A program made the translations under genes and the position numbers. A model generated the notes under the pieces. That model had not been told where the DNA came from. It saw only the letters and a list, made by a program, of their open reading frames with translations, and did not search any database. A stretch of 54,081 nucleotides of DNA from GCA-002722245 sp038154685 (GTDB lineage Bacteria > Bacteroidota > Bacteroidia > Flavobacteriales_C > GCA-002722245). Numbering within the stretch: position 1 is the first letter of the stretch; the number at the start of each line of letters is the position of its first letter. Of the stretch, positions 31,479-39,507 are shown in pieces. Where the stretch lies: NCBI GenBank assembly GCA_038154685.1, contig JAYPYW010000015.1, forward strand, positions 1 through 54,081, written 5' to 3'.

Positions 31479-33886
31479 TTAAAATTTGAAGTTATAAGTA
31501 ACTGAAGGAATGATAGTCCCCACAATTGAATATCTTATAGCCTGTGGCTCATCGTTTTCATTAGTATAGTAAACTGTAAACGCATTTCTTCTAGCATACA
31601 CATTGTAGAAGCTAAATACCCAATCTCCAGTAAATTTCTTTTTGATTTTCTTCTCTACTTTGTCGCCATTTTCATCCTTCACCTTTTTAATTTTCTCTTT
31701 ATCTCCATGGATAGTAAAAGATAAATCTAAACGATGATAATCAGGAACTCTTGCATTATTCCTCAACTCTAATGGGTTATGAGACACGCTAATATTCTGA
31801 ACAACATAATTAGTTGTAGAAGTAGTAAAAGGAGTTCCTGCATTGTAAACCCAGTTTGCACTAACTTCATACTTTTTGTTGAACTCATAGTTAAGTACTA
31901 AATTTCCAACAACCGGTCTATCAAATCTAGTATTGTAGTATTCACCTCCATTAATCGAGTCTATTTTAACTTCAGTTTTAGCCAATGTTAAACTTAACCA
32001 CCCCGTAAGCTTACCAACGTTTCTTCTTAACAAGAATTCAGCTCCGTAAGCTCTTCCTAAACCAAAATACAAGTCTCCTTCATATGCATCATTTAATTGT
32101 AATTCCGCAGTTGGAATATATCCGATTTGATTTTGAAGGTGCTTATAATAAGTTTCCACCGAAGTCTCCCAATCTAAATTTTTACCAAAGTTTCTAAAGT
32201 ACCCAACTGCCACCTGGTCTGCTAATTGAGGTTTAACATTATTTGTAGTTGGTGAGTAAAAATCTAATGGTGTAGCAGCCGCAGTATTACTCATTAAGTG
32301 AATGTACTGAGCCATTCTGTTATAACTGAATTTCAATGATGAAACACTATCTACATCAAACTTTGCCGAGAACCTAGGCTCAGGGTTAAAGTAGTTAGCA
32401 ATAAAAGTTCCATTATTATGATCAATCGTATCTAGCGCAACTCTACTAGAGTTAGCATCTGGACGGTCACCATAAATATATTCTTTACTTGGCCCTAAAT
32501 AATGGTAACTTGAGAACCTTAAACCATATTTTAAAACGATTCCTTTTTTAACTTTTTGCTCATTCCCTAAATACAAGGCATTCTCTAAACCGTATCTACT
32601 TTCTTGAGAAAAATCAAAGGTATTTCCTTCCGAATAAAACTCACTTTCCCCTGGTTTGAAATCATATAAAATAGATTGCCCTCCAAATTGTAAAGTATTC
32701 TTATTATTTAAGTAATAAGTAAATGAAGGTTTTGCCGAATAGTTTCTAATCTGTCCTTTCCATTGGAACCCTCCTGATTCCTCATCACCAACACCAATTT
32801 GGAAATCATAATTTGAAAAATAACCTGTTGTATTCAAGAACAACTTATCGGAGAAAATGTGATTCCATCTTGCTGTTGCAGTTTGGTTACCCCAGTTAAA
32901 TCCAAATCCTTGAGAAAAAACGTCTCTACCAAAATACCCAGACAAGAAAACATTGTTCTTTTCATTAATGTTGTAATTTACTTTTGCTGTTAAATCGTAA
33001 AAGTAGAACTGAGCTTCTGAAAAGTCATCACTTAAAAAAGGTTTTGCCAGAACATCAGCATAAGATCTTCTTCCTGCGATAATAAAAGAAGCTTTGTCTT
33101 TTACAATAGGAGCTTCAATTGCCAAACGACTGAATAAAGCACCAATACCTCCTTGTCCGGAAACCTTTTTAGAGTTTCCTTCTTTCATTCTAATATCTAA
33201 AACAGAAGATAATCTCCCTCCATATTGGGAAGGAATCCCACCTTTAATGAGCTTTACATTTTTAACCGCATCAGGATTAAATACAGAGAAGAAACCGAAT
33301 AAGTGAGATGAATTAAACACTGGTGCATCATCTAATAAAATCAGGTTTTGATCGATCCCTCCACCTCTAACATTAAATCCTGTTGCTCCTTCACCAACCG
33401 TAGAAACACCAGGCATTAACTGTACTGATTTAACAACGTCGGCTTCACCTAAAAGAGCTGGGATTTTTTCGATTTTCTTTACATCCAATTCAATCGTACT
33501 CATTTCGATCTTCTTAAAGTTATCCGTCGCTCTTTTTCCCGTTACAACTACAACATCAATCTCTTCTGCTTGTGGCTGAAGCTCTACATTAAGCTTCATA
33601 TTCTCTTGCAAATCAATTTCTTTAGTAACCGTAGTAAACCCACTAAAATTAAATTGAAGTGTATGTTTACCCTTTGGAAGGTCTAACGCATAATAACCGT
33701 AAACATTTGTTGCAGTACCATATTCACCATCAGCGGNNNNNNNNNNGTATATATCATAGCACTTATCATTGCCTCACCATTTGTTCCGTCACTAACAGTC
33801 CCAGACACAGTGAAGTTTTGCGCCAAAACAGCTAGGGGACAAAATAAAACCAGCAAAATCCAGTTCCTTATTTTATAATGTTTCAT
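31479..33886 (-). CDS. TonB-dependent outer-membrane receptor (carboxypeptidase-regulatory-like plus plug plus barrel), crossed by an assembly gap
   Basis: The gene starts at the ATG at 33886 (MKHYKIRNWILLVLFCPLAVLAQ signal). It has a CarboxypepD_reg-like domain (FTVSGTVSDGTNGEAMISAMIY...YGYYALDLPKG), a plug (ADVVKSVQLMPGV, GFNVRGGGIDQNLILLDD) and a 22-strand-type barrel with the aromatic C-terminus ending VTYNFKF. Total length is about 800 residues. The 10-N gap (33737-33746) breaks the frame, but the flanks join plausibly as MIYT-ADGEYGTATNVYG if the true gap is 2 nt or a 1-nt overlap. It imports a ligand with TonB energy; DUF4249 follows. Confidence 0.9.
33737..33746. other. Assembly gap (10 N) in the TonB receptor gene
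   Basis: Ten N of placeholder length. Frame continuity requires a true length of 2 modulo 3, so ten is wrong; a one-base contig overlap would also satisfy the frame. Confidence 0.9.
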
Positions 33887-34038
33887 TTAAAAGAATAGTT
33901 TGGTTGCGAAGTTAAGATTAATCTGTTTAATGTTTTTTTGAAAATGATAAACGTCATTTATATAGTATAAACGGATAATTATAAATGTATAAGTGGTAAA
34001 TACCTTTTACCAATTCCTAAAGACCGAAAAAAATGGAG

Positions 34039-34046
34039 TATATTTG
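34039..34046 (+). promoter_or_regulatory. -7 box of the coiled-coil protein gene
   Basis: TATATTTG, a full TAnnTTTG match, followed by GGCGCGACC. The ATG at 34076 is 29 nt further on, after an A-rich leader. No clear -33 box. Confidence 0.5.
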
Positions 34047-34075
34047 GCGCGACCTGAACTAATTAAAACAAAATT

Positions 34076-34993
34076 ATGACTACAGAAAACAACTCTGGAA
34101 AAAACAACAAAGGTTTAGTAATTGGACTTGCAGTAGGATTACTAATATCAGTAGGATTAAATGCATTCCTTTTTATAAATGGGAAAGCTGAAGTTGAAGC
34201 AAAACAAGTTCAATACGATAAATTATCTGCTGAACATAACGAAGTAAATGCTCTTTTTGAAGATGCAAAAGCATTAACTCAAAAATTAGAAGGAGACGTT
34301 GCTGAAAAAGACGAGGAAATCCAATCGAAATTAGCAGAAATTGAAAGAATTAAAGCTGAAAACGATTCTTTAATTGCTTCAGGAATGAACAAAGAAGAAT
34401 TGAACAGAAGATTGAAAGCAAATCTTGCAATGGTTCGTAAATTAAACAAACAGCTTGAAGCTAAAGTTGATGAACTATTACTTGAAAACAAAAAGCTTGA
34501 GACTAAGAATGAAGCTTTAACAACCGACTTAGATTCTGTAAACACAGTAAACGATAAGTTATCTGAAAAGGTAGCTATTGCATCTGCCTTACAAGTACCC
34601 ACTCCAACTATTGCTTCTTTTAAGAAGAGAAATAGTTCTTCGAAACCTTGGAAAAAAACCTCTTTAGCAAGAAGAACTGATAAAATTGAGGTTAAAGCAA
34701 CAATAATGGCTAACGAAATCACTGAGCAAGGAGAAAAAACTGTTTTACTTAAAATCACTCAACCAAATGGAACTACATTAGGTAAACTTAATGTTGATGG
34801 TGGGGATGTTGAAGTTCAAGCAAATGGCACAGTTACTTATGCTGCACAAAAAACATTTACTTACACAGGAGCTCAACAGGATGTTGTTTTAGAATTTGTA
34901 TCTCCAGATTACGAATTTACTGAAGGAAATTATACTGCAGAAATCATTATTGAAGGTGAGGTAGTAAGTACTTCTATTTTCAGTTTGAAGTAA
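34076..34993 (+). CDS. Membrane-anchored coiled-coil protein
   Basis: This 305-residue protein has a short cytoplasmic N-terminus, one transmembrane helix (about 13-33: GLVIGLAVGLLISVGLNAFLF), a long coiled coil (about 40-170 with heptads of Leu and charged residues) and a C-terminal beta-rich domain (about 205-305; EVKATIMANEITEQGEKTVLLKITQP). Similar proteins are common and uncharacterised in Bacteroidota. The coil probably spans the periplasm and presents the beta domain. Own promoter and terminator: monocistronic. Confidence 0.8.
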   Translation: MTTENNSGKNNKGLVIGLAVGLLISVGLNAFLFINGKAEVEAKQVQYDKLSAEHNEVNALFEDAKALTQKLEGDVAEKDEEIQSKLAEIERIKAENDSLIASGMNKEELNRRLKANLAMVRKLNKQLEAKVDELLLENKKLETKNEALTTDLDSVNTVNDKLSEKVAIASALQVPTPTIASFKKRNSSSKPWKKTSLARRTDKIEVKATIMANEITEQGEKTVLLKITQPNGTTLGKLNVDGGDVEVQANGTVTYAAQKTFTYTGAQQDVVLEFVSPDYEFTEGNYTAEIIIEGEVVSTSIFSLK

Positions 34994-35017
34994 TCATCTA
35001 ATAAAGAATTATTATTT

Positions 35018-35048
35018 AGCCATCTGCCTCAGGTTGATGGCTTTTTTT
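35018..35048 (+). terminator. Intrinsic terminator
   Basis: AGCCATC/GATGGCT 7-bp stem with an 11-nt loop and a seven-T run. The last T (35048) is also the first base of the -7-like box of the ABC ATPase gene, so the terminator and the next promoter overlap. Confidence 0.85.
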
Positions 35049-35055
35049 ATTTTCG
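35048..35055 (+). promoter_or_regulatory. -7-like box 4 nt before the ABC ATPase start
   Basis: TATTTTCG, one base off TAnnTTTG, ends exactly 4 nt before the ATG at 35060. It overlaps the T-run of the preceding terminator by one base. Confidence 0.35.
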
Positions 35056-35059
35056 CTTT

Positions 35060-36034
35060 ATGCTTTTAAAAGTAGATAATCTTACTCTCTCCTATGATGA
35101 CTGGAAAGTTCTCAAGGGACTTTCTTTTAATATGAAGGAAGGTGAAATCATGTGTGTTTTAGGAGAAAGCGGTTGCGGTAAAACTTCTTTATTAAAAGCA
35201 ATAAGAGGATTTATGGACCGTGATGAAGGTGAGATTTACTTTCAGGATGAACGTGTCTTTAACAAATCTGAAAAGTTGGTTCCTGGTACAAAAGGTGTTG
35301 CAATTGTTCACCAGGACTTTCAATTGGAACCAGGATATACTGTTTATGATAATATTCGTCACCACCTCATCCAGTATGTGAAATCCTACCAGGAAAGCAA
35401 AACTGAAGAAATCATTAAACTTTGTGGACTTGAGGAACTTCGAAATAAAACGTCTAAGGAACTTTCAGGGGGACAAAAACAAAAAGTAGCACTTGCAAAG
35501 GCAATGATAGAAGAACCTCCTCTCCTTCTTCTAGATGAACCATTTAGTAACTTGGATAACATTTCAAAAAGTGAATTCAAGAAAATACTTAAAAACATTG
35601 TTAAGGAATTAGGTGTAGGATTATTGTTTGTTACCCACGATTCCAAAGATGCCTTGACTTTTTCTGATCAGATTATTGTAATTCAAGATGGAATTGTACT
35701 TAAAAAAGGGACCCCTCAAGAACTAACTTCACAACCTCCATCAGTATACGCTGCAAAGCTTTTGGGATTGATCAATTTAATTACAAAAGATGAATTGAAA
35801 CTATTAAAGTCTAATCTACCAGACAATAAACCATATTACTGGATACCGCAATCCAGTATTAGTTTTGAAGCAGGTTCAGATTTTGAAGTTATCAATGAAG
35901 AGTTCTTAGGTGAAGAATATAATTACTTTGTAAAAAAAGATAAACTTGAACTTACAATTAAATCAACTTCGCAAATAAAGAGCTCGCATCTAAATGTAAT
36001 AATTCATAATCCAATTGGTATTGATAAGATTTAA
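35060..36034 (+). CDS. Lone ABC-transporter ATPase subunit (FbpC/PotA-type)
   Basis: This 324-residue ATPase has Walker A GESGCGKT (35-42), Q-loop near HQDF (84-87), signature LSGGQ (135-139), Walker B LLLLDEP (155-161) and the switch His in VTHDSKD. Residues about 235-324 form a C-terminal extension where PotA/FbpC/CysA-type importers have a TOBE-like regulatory domain. No permease or binding protein lies nearby, so its partner is encoded elsewhere or it works outside transport. A small gene follows 46 nt downstream. Confidence 0.87.
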   Translation: MLLKVDNLTLSYDDWKVLKGLSFNMKEGEIMCVLGESGCGKTSLLKAIRGFMDRDEGEIYFQDERVFNKSEKLVPGTKGVAIVHQDFQLEPGYTVYDNIRHHLIQYVKSYQESKTEEIIKLCGLEELRNKTSKELSGGQKQKVALAKAMIEEPPLLLLDEPFSNLDNISKSEFKKILKNIVKELGVGLLFVTHDSKDALTFSDQIIVIQDGIVLKKGTPQELTSQPPSVYAAKLLGLINLITKDELKLLKSNLPDNKPYYWIPQSSISFEAGSDFEVINEEFLGEEYNYFVKKDKLELTIKSTSQIKSSHLNVIIHNPIGIDKI

Positions 36035-36080
36035 AAGTTTTCTTTTTAAATTTGTTGCACTACTTGAAAAACTACTTAAG

Positions 36081-36314
36081 ATGACGAAAGGAATGGAGCG
36101 CATTATTAATGAGCTTAAAGGAAAAAATCGTGAAACAGCCATCGAAAGACTTTATTCTGAAAATGAAATGGCTAAGGAAAACCAAAAGTTAAGACTAGCT
36201 TCTGATTTGAATAATTTGATTTTTTATCTAAACAATCCTGAAACTAAGCCAGGAGGTGTAAAAAAGGAAGATTTATCCATATTTGAAGAGTTAAATATTT
36301 CCTTAGAATCTTAA
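36081..36314 (+). CDS. Small hypothetical protein downstream of the ABC ATPase
   Basis: A 77-residue frame from the ATG at 36081 (MTKGMERIINELKG); the ATG at 36093 is an alternative. A longer in-frame extension back to 36015 would overlap the ATPase gene. The protein is charged and mostly helical, without signal or membrane segment. No family recognised. It overlaps the convergent HigA-like gene by 4 nt, and both stop codons lie in one hairpin (36306-36322). Confidence 0.6.
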   Translation: MTKGMERIINELKGKNRETAIERLYSENEMAKENQKLRLASDLNNLIFYLNNPETKPGGVKKEDLSIFEELNISLES

Positions 36315-36322
36315 TTAGATTC
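36306..36322. repeat. Hairpin holding both stop codons of two convergent genes
   Basis: GAATCT-TAATT-AGATTC: a perfect 6-bp stem with a 5-nt loop. The stop codons of the plus gene (36312-36314) and the minus gene (36311-36313) both fall in it. No T-run follows, so termination is not certain. Confidence 0.6.
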
Positions 36323-36496
36323 ACAATTTGACTGGATGAATCCTTTTGCTGGCAAAGGGATTCCCATATATTCCTCAACAGCTTCTATCACACTGCTTAT
36401 CTGAGTGTAAGAGTCATTATTGAAAACTCCTTCTTTTAACCAACTCTTTATTTCATTAAGCGCAGAGTTATATTCTAAGGTGTTTTGAATCTTCAT
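36311..36496 (-). CDS. HigA N-terminal-like small protein without HTH
   Basis: This 61-residue protein resembles the N-terminal helical segment of HigA-type antitoxins: YNSALNEIKSWL, then YTQISSVIEAVEEYMGIPLP, like the YxxALxxIxxL and LxxLIExYExxxxPI pattern. The helix-turn-helix half that follows in HigA is absent and no toxin gene is adjacent. It may be a free-standing module or a remnant. The resemblance is by eye only. Confidence 0.55.
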   Translation of the reverse strand: MKIQNTLEYNSALNEIKSWLKEGVFNNDSYTQISSVIEAVEEYMGIPLPAKGFIQSNCESN

Positions 36497-36675
36497 TTTT
36501 TAACTAATTTCTGGTAAAACGCAAAAAACATTGCGTGGTTGCCTTTTGCAAAATTATTCTGAAAAATTCTTTTACAACAATTAGTCCAAAAAATTAATCA
36601 ACCGTTTTAGGTTAATTAAGTGATTATGATCAAAACCAAATTAATTTTGAAAAAAAATAATTACTTTTCCCTTGC

Positions 36676-37245
36676 TTGAGAATTGTGCATTCAAATAAAT
36701 CAGACCAAGAGCTTATAACGCTTTACAAAGACTCTAACAATATAGAGTTTTTAGGAGTTTTATTTGAAAGGTATTTTCACCTCATTTATGGATCTTGTTT
36801 GAAACATCTTGAAAGCTCCGAAAATGCTAAAGATGTAGCCATGGAAATTTATGAGCTGCTTGCTGTAAAACTTCTTACACATGAGGTTACTCATTTTAAA
36901 AGTTGGCTTTACAGGGTAACCTACAACCAATGCATGCAATTCCATAGAAAAACAATCTCTGAAGAGCGGAAATCGAAAGAATTTCAATTAACAATTGATG
37001 AGAATGTGGAATTCGACTTGTTTAACCATCCTAGTATTGACCGCGAGATTTTACTTAAACATTTAGAAGATTGTATTGAACAACTTAATGAACAACAGGG
37101 AGCAAGTATTAAATTGTTTTATTTAAAACAGCTTTGTTATAATGAAATAGTTGAGCAAACGGGATACTCATTAAAAAAAGTAAAGAGTTATATCCAAAAT
37201 GGAAAAAGAAATTTAAAAATCTGTATCGATTCAAAAAGTGAATAA
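36676..37245 (+). CDS. ECF-like RNA polymerase sigma factor
   Basis: This 189-residue protein has sigma region 2 (LFERYFHLIYGSCLKHL, ENAKDVAMEIYELLAVKL, FKSWLYRVTYNQCMQF) and a region 4-like HTH (about 130-180, QQGASIKLFYLKQLCYNEIVEQTGYSLKKVKSYIQNGKR). Starts with TTG at 36676; the GTG at 36685 is an alternative. A TACTTTTC box lies 6 nt before the TTG. It overlaps the downstream zinc-finger/TPR anti-sigma candidate by 8 nt, the usual sigma/anti-sigma coupling. Confidence 0.85.
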   Translation: MRIVHSNKSDQELITLYKDSNNIEFLGVLFERYFHLIYGSCLKHLESSENAKDVAMEIYELLAVKLLTHEVTHFKSWLYRVTYNQCMQFHRKTISEERKSKEFQLTIDENVEFDLFNHPSIDREILLKHLEDCIEQLNEQQGASIKLFYLKQLCYNEIVEQTGYSLKKVKSYIQNGKRNLKICIDSKSE

Positions 37246-38428
37246 AGAGCATTTACATACCATTTTTGAACACAACGATTGTTTAACGGAAGAGCAATTG
37301 TTGGCTTACACGGAATACAAGCTTTCTAATAAAGAAAGAAACTTGGTTGAACGACACACAATTGATTGTAAATTCTGCTCTGATGCAATTGAAGGCTTTG
37401 AAAAAGTAAGTAATAGCTCTAATAGTTACCTAAAATTAAAATCGGAACTAACAGTTCGACGAACCAGAAACAAAAAATTATTAATACCATTAATTTCCGG
37501 TATTGCTGCAGTAATCCTTGTTGCTTTATTAATTGTTGACTTCCCTAGCAACGATAATATTAAATCGGCTGAACGAAAACAAACAGAATCAACTCAGGAG
37601 GTATACGCCTCTGACACTTCCGAAGTCATGGTTGAAGAAGTTCGAGCAAAACAGGATTCTGTTTTACTAAATACCTCTGATGAAAATTTAGTAACTAACG
37701 AAAACGAATTTAACCAAGAAAAAACCACTAAAACTTTAAAGAAAGAAACTATAAAAGAAGAACCTTTAGAATTCACCTTTAAGAATAGTTCAGATGATTT
37801 GGAAGAAGAGGAAGAAATATCCGAAGCGGATGATTTTGAAGTAACTAAAACTGAACAAAAAAAGGACCCTCAATTATCAAAAGAGAAAGAAGAAGAAGAT
37901 TTGCGCAGCGATAAACTTCTGGTTTTAGATGATGAAGCCACAAAAGAAATTATTGTTCAAGATAATGCCCCTGCAATTGTTTCGGAAGAAAGTATTAACA
38001 GAGCAAGTAATAAGCTAAGAACTAATGATTCCGTAAGACTTCAAGAAGAAGGTTTAGCAGTTGCCGCGAGTAAAACACTAAATGGTGAGGAGAAAACCAA
38101 ATCTGCAACAAGTAGAAAGAAGGTCAAGGAAGCAAAAGCGCTTAAGGAAAGTGATGCGAATGAAGAGAAAACTCAATTGGCAGGAATAGCTAACTTCCTT
38201 TATACCGGAAAAGAGTACTTTAAAAGTAAACAATATAAAAATGCGATCTATAATTTTGAACAGATCTCAGAAAACAATTCCGACTACCACGAAGCTCAAC
38301 TTTTCCTAGGTAAATGTTACCTAGAACTGAATCAAAACGAAAAAGCTAAAACTTATTTAACGAAAGCTCTTAATGGAGGAAAGGATGTTAAAACGGAAGC
38401 AGAACAGTTACTTAAGCAACTTAAATAA
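37238..38428 (+). CDS. Putative anti-sigma factor with zinc motif, one membrane helix and TPR tail
   Basis: This 396-residue protein starts with GTG overlapping the sigma gene. The N-terminus holds an anti-sigma zinc-finger pattern: C15, then H40-x3-C44-x2-C47. A single transmembrane helix follows (about 81-102), then a long Glu/Lys/Ser-rich disordered region (about 105-310) and C-terminal TPR-like helices (about 315-395: GKEYFKSKQYKNAIYNFEQI, AQLFLGKCYLELNQNEKAKTYL). The predicted arrangement is a cytoplasmic sigma-binding part and a periplasmic TPR sensor. It probably holds the adjacent ECF sigma factor inactive until a signal arrives. Confidence 0.78.
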   Translation: MNKEHLHTIFEHNDCLTEEQLLAYTEYKLSNKERNLVERHTIDCKFCSDAIEGFEKVSNSSNSYLKLKSELTVRRTRNKKLLIPLISGIAAVILVALLIVDFPSNDNIKSAERKQTESTQEVYASDTSEVMVEEVRAKQDSVLLNTSDENLVTNENEFNQEKTTKTLKKETIKEEPLEFTFKNSSDDLEEEEEISEADDFEVTKTEQKKDPQLSKEKEEEDLRSDKLLVLDDEATKEIIVQDNAPAIVSEESINRASNKLRTNDSVRLQEEGLAVAASKTLNGEEKTKSATSRKKVKEAKALKESDANEEKTQLAGIANFLYTGKEYFKSKQYKNAIYNFEQISENNSDYHEAQLFLGKCYLELNQNEKAKTYLTKALNGGKDVKTEAEQLLKQLK

Positions 38429-38484
38429 TAAATAAATCCTATTCCCTGTTATATTGAATAGAAAAACATCTGCCTTTTTCTCCT

Positions 38485-38492
38485 TACCTTTG
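38485..38492 (+). promoter_or_regulatory. -7 box 4 nt before the 63-aa gene
   Basis: TACCTTTG followed by C, a full TAnnTTTGC match, ends 4 nt before the ATG at 38497. It predicts a leaderless or nearly leaderless mRNA. Confidence 0.5.
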
Positions 38493-38496
38493 CAAC

Positions 38497-38688
38497 ATGT
38501 TTACACCAGGAAGAATTGCTTTTGCACTTTGTTTCATTGCGGCTTTCGCAATTGCTTTAGTTTGGGGTTATAGAAAGGATAAAAAAGAAAGGAAACAAAA
38601 CTATAAAGGATCTACAAAAATTGTGATCACTGTTTTGATTTTACTTGCTTTACTTGCTTCATTAACTAAAGTTTTAAAATTTATTTAA
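38497..38688 (+). CDS. Small two-helix membrane protein
   Basis: This 63-residue protein has two hydrophobic helices (about 6-24 and 43-60) joined by a basic loop RKDKKERKQNYKGSTK, which should face the cytoplasm. Similar short proteins are widespread and uncharacterised in Flavobacteriia. It has its own exact -7 box and overlaps the convergent SanA-like gene by 8 nt. Confidence 0.72.
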   Translation: MFTPGRIAFALCFIAAFAIALVWGYRKDKKERKQNYKGSTKIVITVLILLALLASLTKVLKFI

Positions 38689-39298
38689 TCTCAATTCGTT
38701 TTCCCTTAAACTTAGGCTCTGTACCTATTAGTATATCGTAAACAGCTTTAACTCGAGCTAACTTCTCTCTGTATTTATTGTAAGGAGCATACCATTCAGG
38801 AACATCTTTCGCATATCCAGGAATTATATTCAACCCGTTTCTTTTACCAAGATAAATCGCCCGATCTGCATGAAATTTTTGGGATATAACTACAAATTCT
38901 TTCAGATTAAAAACCAGCTTCATTCTTAACATCGAATCAATTGTACTAAAACCAGCATAATCACAAAAAACCTTACCGGAAGGAACTCCCAATTCAACTA
39001 AGTCTTTTTTCATTTGAGTTGGTTCATCATAAAACACAGTTCCATTATCCCCTGAAACAACAATAAATTTAATCCTTCCTGTTCTGTACAATTCGTAGGC
39101 TTTTTGGATTCTATTTCTGTAAAATAAGTTTTCGCTTTTCAATGCATACTTCGAAGTCCCTAAAACCACTCCTACTCTTGCCTGTAATTCTATCTGGTTT
39201 GAACTTTTGACTGATTCCTTAACGACTTTATCGCAAAAGCTAATTACAAACAGCAAGCTAAAACATAACACAAATAAGTAGACAACGATTTTCTTCAT
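38681..39298 (-). CDS. SanA/YdcF-family (DUF218) membrane-anchored protein
   Basis: This 205-residue protein has an N-terminal hydrophobic helix (about 4-22) and a DUF218 domain: VGVVLGTSKYA, RNRIQKAYELYRTGRIKFIVVSGDNG, EPTQMKKDLVELGVPSGKVFCDYAGFSTIDSM, and VVISQKFHADRAIYLGK. The set matches SanA/ElyC/YdcF proteins, which affect cell-envelope barrier function and peptidoglycan or enterobacterial common antigen handling; the enzymatic reaction is not known. It lies downstream of, but separated by about 200 nt from, the kinase-phosphatase gene. Confidence 0.87.
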   Translation of the reverse strand: MKKIVVYLFVLCFSLLFVISFCDKVVKESVKSSNQIELQARVGVVLGTSKYALKSENLFYRNRIQKAYELYRTGRIKFIVVSGDNGTVFYDEPTQMKKDLVELGVPSGKVFCDYAGFSTIDSMLRMKLVFNLKEFVVISQKFHADRAIYLGKRNGLNIIPGYAKDVPEWYAPYNKYREKLARVKAVYDILIGTEPKFKGKRIEIK

Positions 39299-39383
39299 GA
39301 ACTAAACTTAATTAGTCCTGAGGAACCTCTCCGCCTATTTTTATTATTCGTTTCGGTTGTTGTTTTATTTGAAAGATTTATTT

Positions 39384-39507
39384 AATTCGCCCTCAGTTTT
39401 CTCAGATTCCTCGGATGGTTAAATTATAAATGCACAAATGAAATTTGTGTATTTACAATCCCATTTAATTCAAAGTCTAAAAAATCTGAGAAATCTGAGG
39501 GCGAATT
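39384..39507. repeat. Palindrome (25-nt arms) with nested hairpin
   Basis: Arms 39384-39408 and 39483-39507 are inverted copies matching at 24 of 25 positions. The 74-nt interior contains a further CACAAAT/ATTTGTG hairpin. The right arm overlaps the stop of the kinase-phosphatase gene (39506-39508). It begins AATTCGCCC like the element at 25835. The rest of the 39299-39505 spacer is AT-rich with no promoter box recognised by eye. Confidence 0.9.

Noticed and set aside
31475..31525. Extended start of the DUF4249 gene
   Set aside because: It would run into the TonB gene and bury a clean lipoprotein signal; the ATG at 31474 is better.
31479..33886. TonB receptor lacking a signal peptide plus a separate 67-aa protein
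   Set aside because: The short frame is the N-terminus of the same receptor, separated by an N run.
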